Source: Acanthococcus lagerstroemiae (taxonomy: Eukaryota; Arthropoda; Insecta; Hemiptera; Eriococcidae). From it: a DNA stretch of 64,000 nucleotides. The stretch is from NCBI GenBank assembly GCA_031841125.1, contig CM063110.1, positions 379,134 through 443,133 of the forward strand, written 5' to 3'. The notes under the pieces were generated by a model. That model did not search any database, was not told the DNA's origin, and saw only the letters and a program-made list of their open reading frames with translations. Positions 58,701 to 63,027 of this stretch are shown piece after piece. The translations under genes and the position numbers were made by a program. The stretch's first letter is position 1. Each line of letters begins with the position of its first letter.

Positions 58701-61557
58701 TGTATAATCTTCAAATGGTCTGAAAGTTTGGAGAATAAGCCTCCACAGAAGAGCAGGCATTCTTCTTCCGCTTCATTTCCTTCTGTGGCATCTTTGGCTC
58801 ATGAGCAGCATCATTTCTATTCACCTTCGAGGTTGTAGCAGTATCTAAATGAACACATTCAAATGGTCAGTAACATACACACATTGATAGTAACAGTAGA
58901 GTATGCTAGTTCCATAGGTAGACTTCTCCAAAAACCTAGTTTTCCAGAAAACACAAAAAACTGTTTCTCAGCTATTGTTCGGGCTTAATGGTTGGATATA
59001 GGTGCGATGGATCACTTTTTGTGCTCACATTGAAGATATAGGTCGAAATTTTTTTCAAGTACTCGGATTCGTGTTCAAAAGGCGTTCAAAGATGGAGAAG
59101 TCTGGGTTTGACACGATGTTTTGAAATTGCTTATCAATTTTTGTTTATTATTGCTATAAAAGGCTGCAAAAGAGGAATAACATGGAAATTTATTATCAGT
59201 TGTTATCACCTTTCAAAATGAGACATTTTTATTATCAATATACAAAAAATGAAAACGCAACATGATTCAGTTTTTGCTATATAGTTATAAAAAATTGAGC
59301 AATAATTGAAAAGAAAAGACTACTAATTGTTTTACATTAGTACACGATGACAATAATTCATTATCAAAAACACAGTTTTGTAAACAAAACAATAATCGTG
59401 TCAGACCCAGACTTCTCCATAGGATAAGTCTACCTATGATTCTAAACCAATTTTCGTTTGCATACTGGAGCGCTTCTGTTGTTTTTTGAAAATCGATGAC
59501 GTCACGTTGTAGGCAGTGTTGTACAGTAACCAAAACGATACATAAATCAATTTCCCTAAATTCGGAGAAGTCTACCTATTTTGCCACCTCTTCCTTTCGA
59601 GCAGTTCCGACCCGGATTTGGCTTGTAGGCTGACATAGCACTCGTCGTGTTCGAATTTCTGTTTTTCATTTCCACATCAGTGTCGACCTCCTCATAGAGT
59701 ACGTTTTTCAGTTCTTCGTACGTGAGTCCACCAATTCTCGCTCTTTCTTGTAACTTCAACACAGGATACGCTTTCTGTGTCGCAAGTAGAAAGGCAGTTT
59801 TCTTTTTTTCTGGTGTCACCTTCTCATAATGTTGCAGCTTTGAGATCAATTGTTCAAACTGAACAATAAAGTCGACTACCGATTGTTTGTTTTTGTCGAA
59901 CATGAGCATGTTCAATTCTCTTTCATATTTCAGCTTACTTATCGAAGTCTTCGCATCTCGGTGCGTTTCAAGAGCCTTGATCACTTCTAGAGGTGTTTCA
60001 TAACCCTCCACCAACAACATGTGTTCGTCATCGATACGGCCTGTGATAATCAATCTGGCCTCATCCAGCCTTCTCTTCTTCTGCGTTTCGTTCAGATGTT
60101 CAGGACACGGAATGGTCGGTTCTATCGTATCCAACATGTGATGACCCAACTCAGCCTTCAAACGGTTCATCCAGGCGCTAAACACACTCGTTTTTGTTAG
60201 TTTGTAGCTAGCAATCTGGATTTTTGGAATCTTGTAGTCATCATCATGGCTTGTTTTCTCTTTCAGCTTCGCTATCACACTTTTTAAGGCTCTCTCTCGC
60301 GCCGCCAACTCTTCCTGCTCATTTCTTCGACAAGTTGATTCTTGTGGTGGTACCACAACACGTCGTACTCTACTGAAACCAGGTCTCTCTGTATTCTGGC
60401 AACGTTGGTTCTCTCCGAATTCGATGTTTTCGACGATGGTTTTCTCGAGTTGCTCTTGAGTAGTCCTCAAGTGTTGATCTCGATTTTCACCTCCGGTAGC
60501 AGTTTTCTCATCAACGCTTCGTTAGCCTCTATTAATCTGTCAATCTGCTCCTTGAACTTGTTCAAGAATTGTCCTAGTGCGGAATCAAGCGTGAACTCCA
60601 GTGTTCCATCGTTGGCCATCTCTCTCAAAATATCGGGTTACCAATATCTCCTACCGCGTTATCTCCTTCACAATCCGGAATTTTCTCTACGATATCCACT
60701 GGCCTAGTGGGGTGTAGTGACTGTAACAACACAGACGCGGTTGTCGTGAAAAAACCTTGGTTTACATAAATTAATATTTACTGAACCATCTCTATTTCCA
60801 GATACGTTGCACTACACTTACATCGTCCTGCTGGAATTCGGCTGAGCCTCCTTCCCACGTATCTTCGATCATTCCGTCGCCATCTAAGTAGTCTGAATCA
60901 CTCTTAGCATCGAACTCATTACGGTTTTCCACGATCTCATTCTCCATTTCCGTACGCGCATCTTTTCTACATCTCGATTTGCGTTTACGTTTCGACAGCT
61001 TCAAATCCTTCGACTTCGAGGTTTTCTGATATAAATCAAAAAAACACACGTACTCTATTAATTGTTCCGAAACATCGTACAATTATTATTCTAATTCTCT
61101 AATAACAAGAAAATGATCTAGTTTTCTCAATGTCCTTCTAAATAAGCTCAAGTTACGAGCATACATCTATTTTGGTTCCGAAAGAACCTTGTAACGTACT
61201 CGACGTGTTAACATCTTTCAGTTACTTCTCTATTAACCCTTTCTGAGCTGAAGAGCCCAGTCGGCTTTTTGACCACGTTTACCATCTATACAGGACTGAT
61301 CATCATTCAGAACCCTGGTAAGCAGAAATGCTTCTCGACATTGTGGATGTTCTCTATGCATTCTATTAACGAGATTAAATCTCATGTACCTTCTATAAGC
61401 TAGCTTCAATTCATTTCACAATGTTCGTCACCATGTGACCTGGCTTGCCGCGGCGACTCCACCACGATGCTGAAGTAGAAGTATAATTATTTCTTACCTT
61501 TACTGCAGGTCTCGAGTCTTTCTTGGATCTCAACTTAACCACGTTCTTAGCTACCAT
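35431..61557 (-). CDS. Split Crypton-like tyrosine recombinase gene, at least 13 coding exons (overall span)
   Basis: Thirteen exons, listed separately, join in compatible phases with GT/AG introns into about 900 codons. Domain order: Lys/Arg-rich N terminus; C2H2-like finger; second Cys/His motif; helical core-binding-like region; catalytic domain with RRSGE (box I Arg), RLRKY (box II Arg), QGH and, nine residues after that His, Tyr in KEYLQ; acidic segment; seven nine-residue repeats; C-terminal domain. I recognise this finger-plus-recombinase layout as a recurrent uncharacterised family in arthropods, cnidarians and fish; Crypton kinship is inferred from the catalytic motifs. A Ty3 element (36596-54374) lies antisense in the intron before the last two exons, and copia and MITE sequences lie in the second intron. 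Two one-base frameshifts occur in exon 3. The many introns suggest a resident gene rather than a mobile Crypton. Confidence 0.72.
35788..35859 (-). CDS. Recombinase gene exon 12, beyond the Ty3 insertion
   Basis: The acceptor TTTCATTCAG and donor CGTC|GTAAGT bound 72 bases, phase 1 at both ends, matching the exit phase of exon 11 about 18.8 kb away. It encodes a short polar, basic-ending segment (TERAADGENKR). Assigned to this gene by phase, strand and continuity with exon 13. Confidence 0.55.
36160..36515 (+). pseudogene. Coding-like remnant on the plus strand, unidentified
   Basis: After an acceptor-like TTTCTGCCCAG the frame IDDEDFTESATDQRRLLALK runs to a stop at about 36258. A shifted frame then continues with a Pro/Ser/Thr-rich part (36258-36515) ending in LEKLGQYKLALLTAQVIRH. 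The acidic-then-helical layout resembles the C-terminal end of Myb/MADF-like proteins of PIF/Harbinger transposons, but no diagnostic motif is present. It lies in the intron of the recombinase gene, opposite strand. Confidence 0.3.
36592..36595. repeat. Left target-site duplication (ATGT) of the Ty3 element
   Basis: ATGT directly precedes the left LTR and directly follows the right LTR (54375-54378). A 4-bp duplication is normal for Ty3/gypsy integration. Confidence 0.8.
36596..37938 (+). repeat. 5' LTR of the Ty3 element (1343 bp)
   Basis: Starts TGTGACAGGTGGAG and ends ACACGTCTCA. By eye it differs from the 3' LTR by one substitution (G at about 37428, A at the equivalent site in the other) and one T in the run near 37870. 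It contains a direct repeat of GGCGAGTTATCGCTTTTCGC (36944 and 37009). The promoter and polyadenylation site should be inside, but the exact start site cannot be given. Small open frames in it appear in both LTR copies and are not called genes. Confidence 0.95.
37948..37965 (+). promoter_or_regulatory. Primer-binding site
   Basis: TGGCGCCCAACGTGGGGC begins nine bases after the LTR end. The TGG start pairs with a tRNA CCA tail, and the first eight bases match those of tRNA-Lys-type primer sites. Which tRNA primes here cannot be decided by eye. Confidence 0.75.
38817..40646 (+). CDS. gag: Ty3 gag polyprotein
   Basis: The open frame begins before the first ATG at 38817. It encodes about 610 residues: a basic N terminus (NIAKKKKKTSAARIRDQKK), a Ser/Pro-rich linker, a coiled-coil-like stretch (about residues 200-280), then the capsid region typical of retrotransposon gag with PQNFKGEHDYRTVEQFIKEF and LPFYAQISLDD. 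The C-terminal 100 residues are rich in Gln, Asn, Arg and Pro. No CCHC zinc knuckle was found, so RNA binding probably relies on that basic tail. The stop at 40646 precedes a second ORF in another frame, only 12 bases away. Confidence 0.9.
   Translation: MNQKEINIAKKKKKTSAARIRDQKKVTFVTPSNRTSGICTRSKAKRLDIVDTPTPHLTPTVFPQTSFSTPLSRYENSFSSASPEAPKNRKLTSIPNELKGIANLDKNFDQSFNLIDLQHSLQKMGETTDPVEGATNQTIPPGNAVQTTAQIHTDPSSQNHNQLEDINRIQVIHEDDDGNSSDGSCSSQQSTESKGTESHRGMTRKELAMLIKENSATLLDTLGARLFIIEDTLVKADRRSEENYHRVDQRMVTMEKRMFDFEQNLVSTQGEFSKLKDMARDSTVFKAEEILISTTRQAERPLNTFAPALHPVRQSTVNFADQITAPTPERRTFAELSSINSNPLMSSDLKKITPQNFKGEHDYRTVEQFIKEFKSRYADSYESSQIYMLKNLLDHKVKYFIAGIAENAGIEEYFDALRTAFWSPRRQIAEAHRFLESRCTGNTKPIEYCAYWYERLKDTPYYSNKSLLVQQLRARLPFYAQISLDDTPVKTYRDLMRVVRQSETTGPGKSHYAPKKSNDQPITVNLIDSQSTHQHTPKNTSQRQPYRGRNMETPAVSPTEQTNQSRNPPRNKNRRYWPGNRKQSTTSVPQQQQPSQSQPLHQGNETVSP
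40658..40782 (+). pseudogene. Start of the Ty3 second ORF, interrupted by a DNA-transposon insertion
   Basis: An ATG at 40658 starts a frame (MRDTELVRPPQQSQGEGFVI) that runs into the inverted end of the nested element at 40783. The frame on the far side (from 47439) has the phase to continue this one if the insertion is removed. It would encode the region between gag and protease. Confidence 0.65.
41457..41600 (+). pseudogene. Exon-like acidic segment inside the nested element, unidentified
   Basis: An ATG-led frame encodes KLQRAKRRNGDDEGVVRSNS followed by KEDEGDEEQGS, a charged composition unlike the surrounding noncoding sequence. The frame fades into a C-rich tract near 41605. It may be the first exon of a gene carried by the transposon. 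No homology recognised. Confidence 0.25.
41605..43650. other. Noncoding stretch of the nested element with transposon-end debris
   Basis: C-rich and G-rich homopolymer runs (41829, 43063) and no convincing gene. CTGGCTACGCCACTG at about 42409-42423 matches the outer end of a common insect DNA-transposon pattern (CAGTGGCGTAGCCAG on the other strand). A possible partner, GGTGTAGCCAG, lies near 41930. An incomplete MITE is likely here, but its ends are not certain. Confidence 0.35.
43655..45555. mobile_element. Long foldback (inverted-repeat) element, ~900-bp arms
   Basis: The left arm (about 43655-44620) is rich in TTTGTTCTAATTTGTTCTC; the right arm (about 44635-45555) is its diverged reverse complement, rich in GAGAACAAATTAGAACAAA. 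Matching landmarks pair outward from a centre near 44628, for example CTACACACCACAATCCACCATCA (44549) with its complement near 44708, and CATTTCCA-type ends. Within each arm a ~130-150-bp subrepeat (VNTR) with a CGCCACAA(A/G)GC/TATTG core occurs several times. No coding capacity. Confidence 0.75.
45655..45771 (+). pseudogene. Exon-like acidic segment, unidentified
   Basis: Flanked by an acceptor-like CTTAATAG and donor-like AATG|GTATGC, this segment encodes MTVDAEDDEENEEDDKEDI then TFNSFENYNG in one open frame. Composition and splice-like edges suggest a real exon of a transposon-carried or captured gene, perhaps together with 41457-41600. Identity unknown. Confidence 0.3.
46836..47093. mobile_element. 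hAT-type MITE (258 bp)
   Basis: The ends TAGGGGCGGAAATAGAG and, on the opposite strand, CAGGGCCGGAAATAGAG are inverted repeats with two mismatches. CTCTACT flanks both sides (46829-46835 and 47094-47100), close to the 8-bp duplication of hAT elements. A C run and A-rich stretch lie inside. No transposase. Confidence 0.75.
47439..47703 (+). pseudogene. Continuation of the interrupted Ty3 second ORF
   Basis: The frame resumes after the nested element (LLLQMADEACDGSNLRSG) and ends in a TGA at 47701-47703 after AKLERIFKTDS. The pol frame then starts 20 bases later in another phase. So a further frameshift, programmed or mutational, separates this part from the protease region. No domain recognised. 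Confidence 0.5.
47723..51544 (+). CDS. pol: Ty3 pol polyprotein: protease, reverse transcriptase, RNase H, integrase
   Basis: An uninterrupted ~1270-residue frame. Retropepsin: ALLDTGADTSFVNE near residue 225. Reverse transcriptase: GGLRVCGDYRSLNQ, TLDFSNSFLQV, LPFGSSDSMQGF and the catalytic YVDD near 565. RNase H: FYLMTDASLIGVAGALY, then TELELLAIVY and FTDHASL. Integrase: His-His-Cys-Cys finger (YGHLSAF... CIRCREC) near 950, then a core with first Asp in VACD and Glu in NPSEATM. The second core Asp is replaced: ILSNNAAAF stands where most Ty3 integrases have SD(N/H)G. A C-terminal PGDYVYVKQ and FAGPYKVV segment follows. The ATG at 47723 was taken as start, but translation probably begins by frameshift from upstream. 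Confidence 0.92.
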   Translation: MLILNIPPCLDSDETTMWKNLQEINQFISAAIKPRNRSQKSILIDVLPITADFQNKDNPSDRSYKARLTYLNNDGSPRYQVKRNIYQCLTHDARPETMSWTHDGYQSVLRRIKKRLEERSDPAFLNSAQEEDRSNPHPYTSTHDVSTAPEENSHPAVYNAAELAELFDKDEHTAELHQEEIDHSITSIFDEEENLNDNESTPTLSQRPYIEITICGDYSIPALLDTGADTSFVNEADAKGLLTKYPKLVAAVPTNRECATAIKAKRFKSKAMYLIPISLHTSTGIKDFTVEFLSAPEMQTRWILGADFMKKFRLDILYSEDKIQFKNQNLEPTFSLPLMKKETRLAALQTVSGYEAVYEKINRAIASSETKLSIDLRERLKELLKRYPKAFRDGIGRCNSYEHEFIIKPDHKIFRKRYPIPQHYEPAVKKVVDDWLENGIIEVSDSRYQNPLVVVPKATGGLRVCGDYRSLNQVIEARGDQVPHVEEIRGRLQGSRIFSTLDFSNSFLQVSLKNSASRKLTAFAFQGHMYHFCRLPFGSSDSMQGFIRALDSVLVGLEEFTIRYVDDILIHSPDETMHLEHLNLVLQRIQDSGMTLNVLKCRWFQTNIRFLGFIIDEKGTRPDPEKVSSILNYPKPTNVRELQSFLGAIGFYRLHIPNLAENAACLFSLSKKNTAWDWTTECQEAFEAIKNKLAKCTLNAHPDINKPFYLMTDASLIGVAGALYQLSSLANPADEEENYPVPISFMSRVLSKAEKNYTVTELELLAIVYCLKKTYYWLLGRKVIVFTDHASLQFINQPQTYLSGRLNRWLIFLNFFNIEIRYIKGSKNKVADALSRFHRSVVQLPSISEAMLEYFGVEVPATLVHITKNLVSFQRSDYTLMPILDQCLKNKDYKFGCYWYHEQSLLLYRVAENVYRPVYPKMYRQDLIDFYHRYYGHLSAFKSYTVIRREFTWPQIQKDVRKFCIRCRECNMAKPCRNVRYGDYHPVTAENKLDLVACDFKQGLPPSNFGLQHILVFKDIYTKYVYLCATKTVGVDSAIRAAEKFLKDCGTPKAILSNNAAAFTSGKWNKFWKNKGVKVCHTASYNPGSNPSEATMSQINDLIRLHRAQNQQNWLSVLKDIELRINSIEHSVTGKAPMELFKDRSPPPLLLHHVEEYCSTDLLNNSVSDALEKNREYQTKKHEKKKNSRKYNPGDYVYVKQHHLSNRLNNFNAKYASKFAGPYKVVREVSPNNYELTLVENENEVIRRNIKELKPADAEIIEDGPLELDILYQ
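51510..51872 (+). CDS. Small ORF overlapping the end of pol, unidentified
   Basis: A 120-codon frame begins at an ATG 35 bases before the pol stop and runs through the start of the 3' region. Its product is Arg/Pro/Ser-rich (PARIRKHADSRPMTEENETP). The position after pol is where some Ty3 elements place a third gene, but it has no signal peptide or membrane segment, so it is not an envelope candidate. It may be spurious. Confidence 0.25.
   Translation: MAPWSLTSCTSKKQLNKISGLVIPLRADFLNTHSSINYTPNSSPLPDCSVSLCRPDLRGNWKHVRFKPARIRKHADSRPMTEENETPCVFNPEGVTQLFQITLRVYLFRYKIVNTYSCVV
52034..52375 (-). CDS. Antisense ORF between pol and the 3' LTR (113 aa)
   Basis: Starts with an ATG in good context (ACAACATGGCGG) and encodes a hydrophilic protein with a Glu-rich middle (FMEEEWKRETEQERSHQ), a Ser/Thr-rich part (STVSAETTSETVEGTSLRG) and an Arg/Lys-rich segment (RRRYRKARKILHRIRK) near the C terminus, which could bind nucleic acid or direct nuclear import. 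It is the longest frame in the 1.5-kb 3' region and reads opposite to gag and pol. Antisense genes in this position are known in some plant Ty3 elements and, by analogy, in deltaretroviruses. It has the same strand as the host recombinase gene. Confidence 0.45.
   Translation of the reverse strand: MAASHMDNSGNRTDIHLKVREKLPFTSITFMEEEWKRETEQERSHQVTHVEFHQSGSTVSAETTSETVEGTSLRGSTSRRRYRKARKILHRIRKVEQKMLVIEHSTQIESISL
53010..53032 (+). promoter_or_regulatory. Polypurine tract
   Basis: TTTTCTGGGGGGGCTAA directly before the 3' LTR start TGTGACAGG. A G run at this place primes plus-strand DNA synthesis in LTR elements. Confidence 0.75.
53033..54374 (+). repeat. 3' LTR of the Ty3 element (1342 bp)
   Basis: Second copy of the terminal repeat, one base shorter than the 5' copy because of a T run. 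Followed by the ATGT duplication at 54375-54378. Confidence 0.95.
54379..54691. other. Intron remnant between the Ty3 element and exon 11
   Basis: AT-rich sequence with a C-rich stretch (CCCCCGAGGGTCCCCCAG, about 54520-54538). No gene. It was contiguous with 35860-36595 before the insertion. Confidence 0.5.
54692..54916 (-). CDS. Recombinase gene exon 11 with seven nine-residue repeats
   Basis: The acceptor TTTCACTCAG and donor GCA|GTGAGT bound 225 bases, phase 1 at both ends. Most of the exon (about 54720-54908) is a 27-bp tandem repeat of seven copies encoding ATSEPSPTI-type units. Without splicing it would end five codons later. The retrotransposon LTR begins 318 bases downstream. Confidence 0.65.
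54720..54908. repeat. 27-bp minisatellite, seven copies, within exon 11
   Basis: The unit GGTTCACTAGTTGCAATTAT(TGGTGAT) repeats seven times with few substitutions (A/G at two sites). A 27-base period keeps the frame, so length changes would add or remove nine-residue units in the protein. Confidence 0.95.
55503..55598 (-). CDS. Recombinase gene exon 10 (acidic, Asn-rich)
   Basis: The acceptor TTTCTGAAAG and donor AAAA|GTAAAT bound 96 bases, phase 1 at both ends. It encodes SGRGYVQVYFDDDEDNNNNN, a low-complexity acidic spacer. It could be skipped without altering the downstream frame. Confidence 0.6.
55934..56095 (-). CDS. Recombinase gene exon 9 (acidic segment)
   Basis: The acceptor TTGTTAG and perfect donor A|GTAAGT bound 162 bases, phase 1 at both ends. 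It encodes VEEYIRKTMNVEEEEEDEA followed by a Ser/Thr- and Glu-rich stretch. Reading through the donor gives a stop two codons later. Confidence 0.65.
56239..56396 (-). CDS. Recombinase gene exon 8: box III histidine and nucleophile tyrosine
   Basis: The acceptor GGAATGCATAG (56397-56398) is preceded by a TGTCTTTT tract; the donor is GCAG|GTTAGT. Joined to exon 7, the product reads LLASIQGHLGIVQEKEYLQH: QGH provides the box III His, and Tyr follows nine residues later, the spacing expected for the nucleophile. An upstream acceptor (TTGTTAG) gives a longer open frame but produces a stop at the junction, so the shorter exon is preferred. Confidence 0.7.
56485..56770 (-). CDS. Recombinase gene exon 7: box II arginine
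   Basis: The acceptor AATATTTAG precedes GTAAAAG; the donor is AAGCT|GTAATT. The exon encodes a beta-strand-like stretch (GNRYVFAIRGEKKF) and box II, LTAGRLRKYMATEM, with Arg in the HxxR position. The usual box II His is Gly here; other members of the family as I remember it also lack His at this site. If the donor were ignored, translation would stop one codon later. Confidence 0.75.
56824..56933 (-). CDS. Recombinase gene exon 6: box I catalytic arginine
   Basis: A 110-base exon between the acceptor TGTTACAG and donor GTAG|GTAAAA. It encodes LARLTSFNQRRSGEVAKM, which aligns with the box I pattern of tyrosine recombinases, where Arg is followed two residues later by Gly-Glu (RxxE). The segment ends RERCSFRDV. 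Too short for an ORF scan to report. Confidence 0.75.
57380..57647 (-). CDS. Recombinase gene exon 5 (helical linker)
   Basis: The acceptor TTTATAG is followed by GTAGCG; the donor is TGCAG|GTACAT. Phases 1 in, 2 out. The junction with exon 4 reads KLLGSVLKML, continuous in composition. The exon encodes a helical, Asn/Lys-rich segment (FNEFLNARLEEHLKKK) leading into the catalytic domain. Confidence 0.7.
57750..58081 (-). CDS. Recombinase gene exon 4 (helical, core-binding-like region)
   Basis: The acceptor CCTAAAG and donor CTAG|GTCAGG give phases 2 in and 1 out. The encoded segment is amphipathic and helix-rich: RQDMRNLARYLRFFR, then FKPELLDHVVGVGRKFG. It corresponds to the region before the catalytic domain in the family, where a core DNA-binding domain would be expected. 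An open frame reads past the donor for 14 codons to a stop, which is why this looks like a free-standing small ORF. Confidence 0.7.
58324..58844 (-). CDS. Recombinase gene exon 3: two zinc-binding motifs, two one-base frameshifts
   Basis: The acceptor TTCATTTAG at 58845 and donor CA|GTAAGT at 58323 bound the exon. It encodes a basic lead (KEMKRKKNAC), a finger with Cys-Cys...His-His (SKLSDHLKIIH), a helical linker, and a second motif beginning PCLHCKHMYS with RHQC following. The reading frame changes at about 58752 (inside the first finger's Cys pair) and again at about 58465 (between MYSNH and LSRHQC). Both fit loss of one base, and the two together exactly reconcile the entry and exit phases. 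Sequencing or assembly indels and genuine pseudogenisation are both possible. Confidence 0.65.
58917..59576. mobile_element. 660-bp MITE with 13-bp perfect inverted ends and TA duplication
   Basis: The ends GGTAGACTTCTCC and GGAGAAGTCTACC are exact inverted repeats flanked by TA. Its right end lies within the copia gag reading frame, so it inserted there. Inside, a second inverted pair (GGAGAAGTCTGGGTTTGACAC at about 59094 and its near complement at about 59398) lies nested in the first. Non-coding. Confidence 0.8.
59577..60619 (-). pseudogene. Ty1/copia gag fragment (UBN2-like), interrupted
   Basis: From an ATG at 60619 (MANDGTLEFTLDSALGQFL) the frame shifts near 60490 and continues through 60470-59580. 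It carries the copia gag core with YKLTKTSVFSAWMNRL and a helix-rich body (QSVVDFIVQFEQLISKL). The MITE cuts it just after a basic GRNCSKGRGGK stretch, before any CCHC knuckle. The protease to polymerase part is absent downstream. Located in intron 2 of the recombinase gene, same strand. Confidence 0.75.
60620..60780 (-). mobile_element. Likely leader and partial 5' LTR of the copia fragment
   Basis: On the minus strand, TTGGTAACCCGATATTTTG lies just before the gag ATG, the usual place of a primer-binding site in copia elements. The sequence beyond it, to about 60735, would be LTR. Its outer boundary is not clear and no second copy was found. Confidence 0.35.
60818..61025 (-). CDS. Recombinase gene exon 2 (basic then acidic N-terminal region)
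   Basis: The acceptor TTTATATCAG precedes AAAACC. The exon encodes a probable nuclear localisation signal (KLSKRKRKSRCRK) and then an acidic stretch (DAKSDSDYLDGDG). Two donors are possible. GAT|GTAAGT (exon end 60822) is the better consensus but leaves phase 0, which does not fit exon 3. GTAA|GTGTAG (exon end 60818) fits exon 3 directly. An unseen small exon in the intron could also solve this. The intron that follows contains a copia fragment and a MITE. Confidence 0.6.
61026..61497. other. Intron 1 of the recombinase gene
   Basis: AT-rich, no gene or repeat recognised. Bounded by GTAAGA and TTTATATCAG on the minus strand. Confidence 0.5.
61498..61557 (-). CDS. Recombinase gene exon 1 (start codon)
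   Basis: Twenty codons from ATG in a favourable AACATGG context to a consensus donor AAG|GTAAGA, phase 0. The peptide is basic (MVAKNVVKLRSKKDS). It joins exon 2 in frame. Too short to be seen as an open frame alone; called from splice consensus and the continuing basic composition. Confidence 0.6.
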
Positions 61558-61768
61558 GTTGGAATAATAATAAACCGTCGAAATAAAAGCAAATATCTGT
61601 ATTACGAAAAATTACGAATAATAACGCTTGGAGTAATTTACATCAAAAGTAACAACAAAATACAAAAGTCCGGCAAGATCAACAAAGGTGAAGCTTGCGC
61701 AAATGGTCACACTGATAGTAAAGTGTCCATGGAGAACATCAGCGCTTCTGGCGTCAACTGACAACAGT
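61558..61768 (-). promoter_or_regulatory. Presumed 5' UTR and promoter-proximal region of the recombinase gene
   Basis: This lies upstream of the exon 1 ATG on the minus strand. No TATA box was seen at a sensible distance. The foldback palindrome begins about 210 bases upstream of the ATG. Confidence 0.35.
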
Positions 61769-62274
61769 TACTATTGGCAAAAATACCCGTTTTGTTTTGT
61801 ACGTGCGTATTGACTCCCGTAAGAAAAACACACGGAGCCAGGATCATTATGTTACTACCTGAGAATAAGAAATTTGTTTAAAAAATAGAAGTTTATTAGC
61901 GAATGCTAAGAACCTTCAGGCGCCCAATTACGACCACTCGACTAACGTGATAAATAGTAGCGTGATAAGGAATACATATTACGACCAAATTAACTATATC
62001 ATCCTTATCATCATTGTCGACTGCTCCGGAGCACTCGATAAAGCAGTGACAAAGATTCGACATAATTGGCTATGTCACATCGATATATTCCAAAGTCACA
62101 ACTTTATCACGTTAGTCGAGTGGTTGTAATTGGGCGCCTGGATTAAAAATATATACCTTTGGTTTTTAACAAATTTCTTATTCTCAGGTAGTAACATAAT
62201 GATCTTCGCTCCGTGTGTTTTTCTTACGGGAGTCAATGCGCTCGTACGAAACTAGACGGGTACTTTTGCTAACA
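61769..62274. mobile_element. Foldback palindrome with ~175-bp arms
   Basis: The left arm (61769-61947) and right arm (about 62093-62274) are reverse complements with scattered mismatches. They share GACTCCCGTAAGAAAAACACAC, GTAGTAACATAATGATC, AACAAATTTCTTATTCTCAG and GTGATAAA/TTTATCAC. A ~145-bp loop separates them. Ends near GTTACT(A/G)TT. No coding capacity; it resembles a long-TIR MITE. Confidence 0.8.
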
Positions 62275-63027
62275 GTAACTCACTAATGTGACGTCACAGA
62301 AAATCGGTCTATTTCTCCGGAGGAAACTGGCGGAGGAGACTTCTCCGGATCATCCGGACGTTATCAGCTGATGTGCGTTTTTGAGAGAATCACGGAGTTA
62401 CCTCGCCTTTCTTAGTTATATTAGTTATACCGTGAGAGCGCTAGTGTAGCATGACAGCCGGTATACAGTGCTGCCAACATTTAGTTTTCCGTTTAGTTTT
62501 AGTTCTTAGAGCTCGCTGTTTTAATGGCGTTGTATCGGTTGTATCGTCCAGTATGTTTTAATCAGTTGTTTAAATAAAATATATTTCTTTCACATTGAAA
62601 AGCTTTTATTCCAACAGTTTTCTACATAATTATCACCTAATCAGTAGTTCAATTTTAACGCACTCTATATTCATTAATAATAAACATCCTACAAAACTAC
62701 AAACTGCCACAGAATCGCCATCCATATTACGCCTTGATAATGTCTGAGAGTCTGAAGAACTTGAAGGATAAAAAAAATAAAAATATTGATTGTAGTAGGG
62801 TCGTGCCGACCCTAAAAAGTCAGTGGGCTCAGTGCATACCTCGCTTCGGTTTCTGGATTTTCAGTCATCGCACCCATTATTTATATCCAAACAAATTAAT
62901 TGCAGGACAATAGAAGCTTGTTCACGAACTTTGGTGTGCGGATTTCTCGAAGATTTGGTTCTTATACACGTCACAATTTACAAACGAATCTAGTGTAACT
63001 TTGAGTTTCGGAATACCCTCGGCTATT
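62275..63027. other. No gene recognised
   Basis: AT-rich sequence with a short inverted motif TCTCCGGAGGA near 62315, an AATAAA near 62574 and a hairpin GGGTCGTGCCGACCC at about 62797-62811. No open frame of note. Confidence 0.4.
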
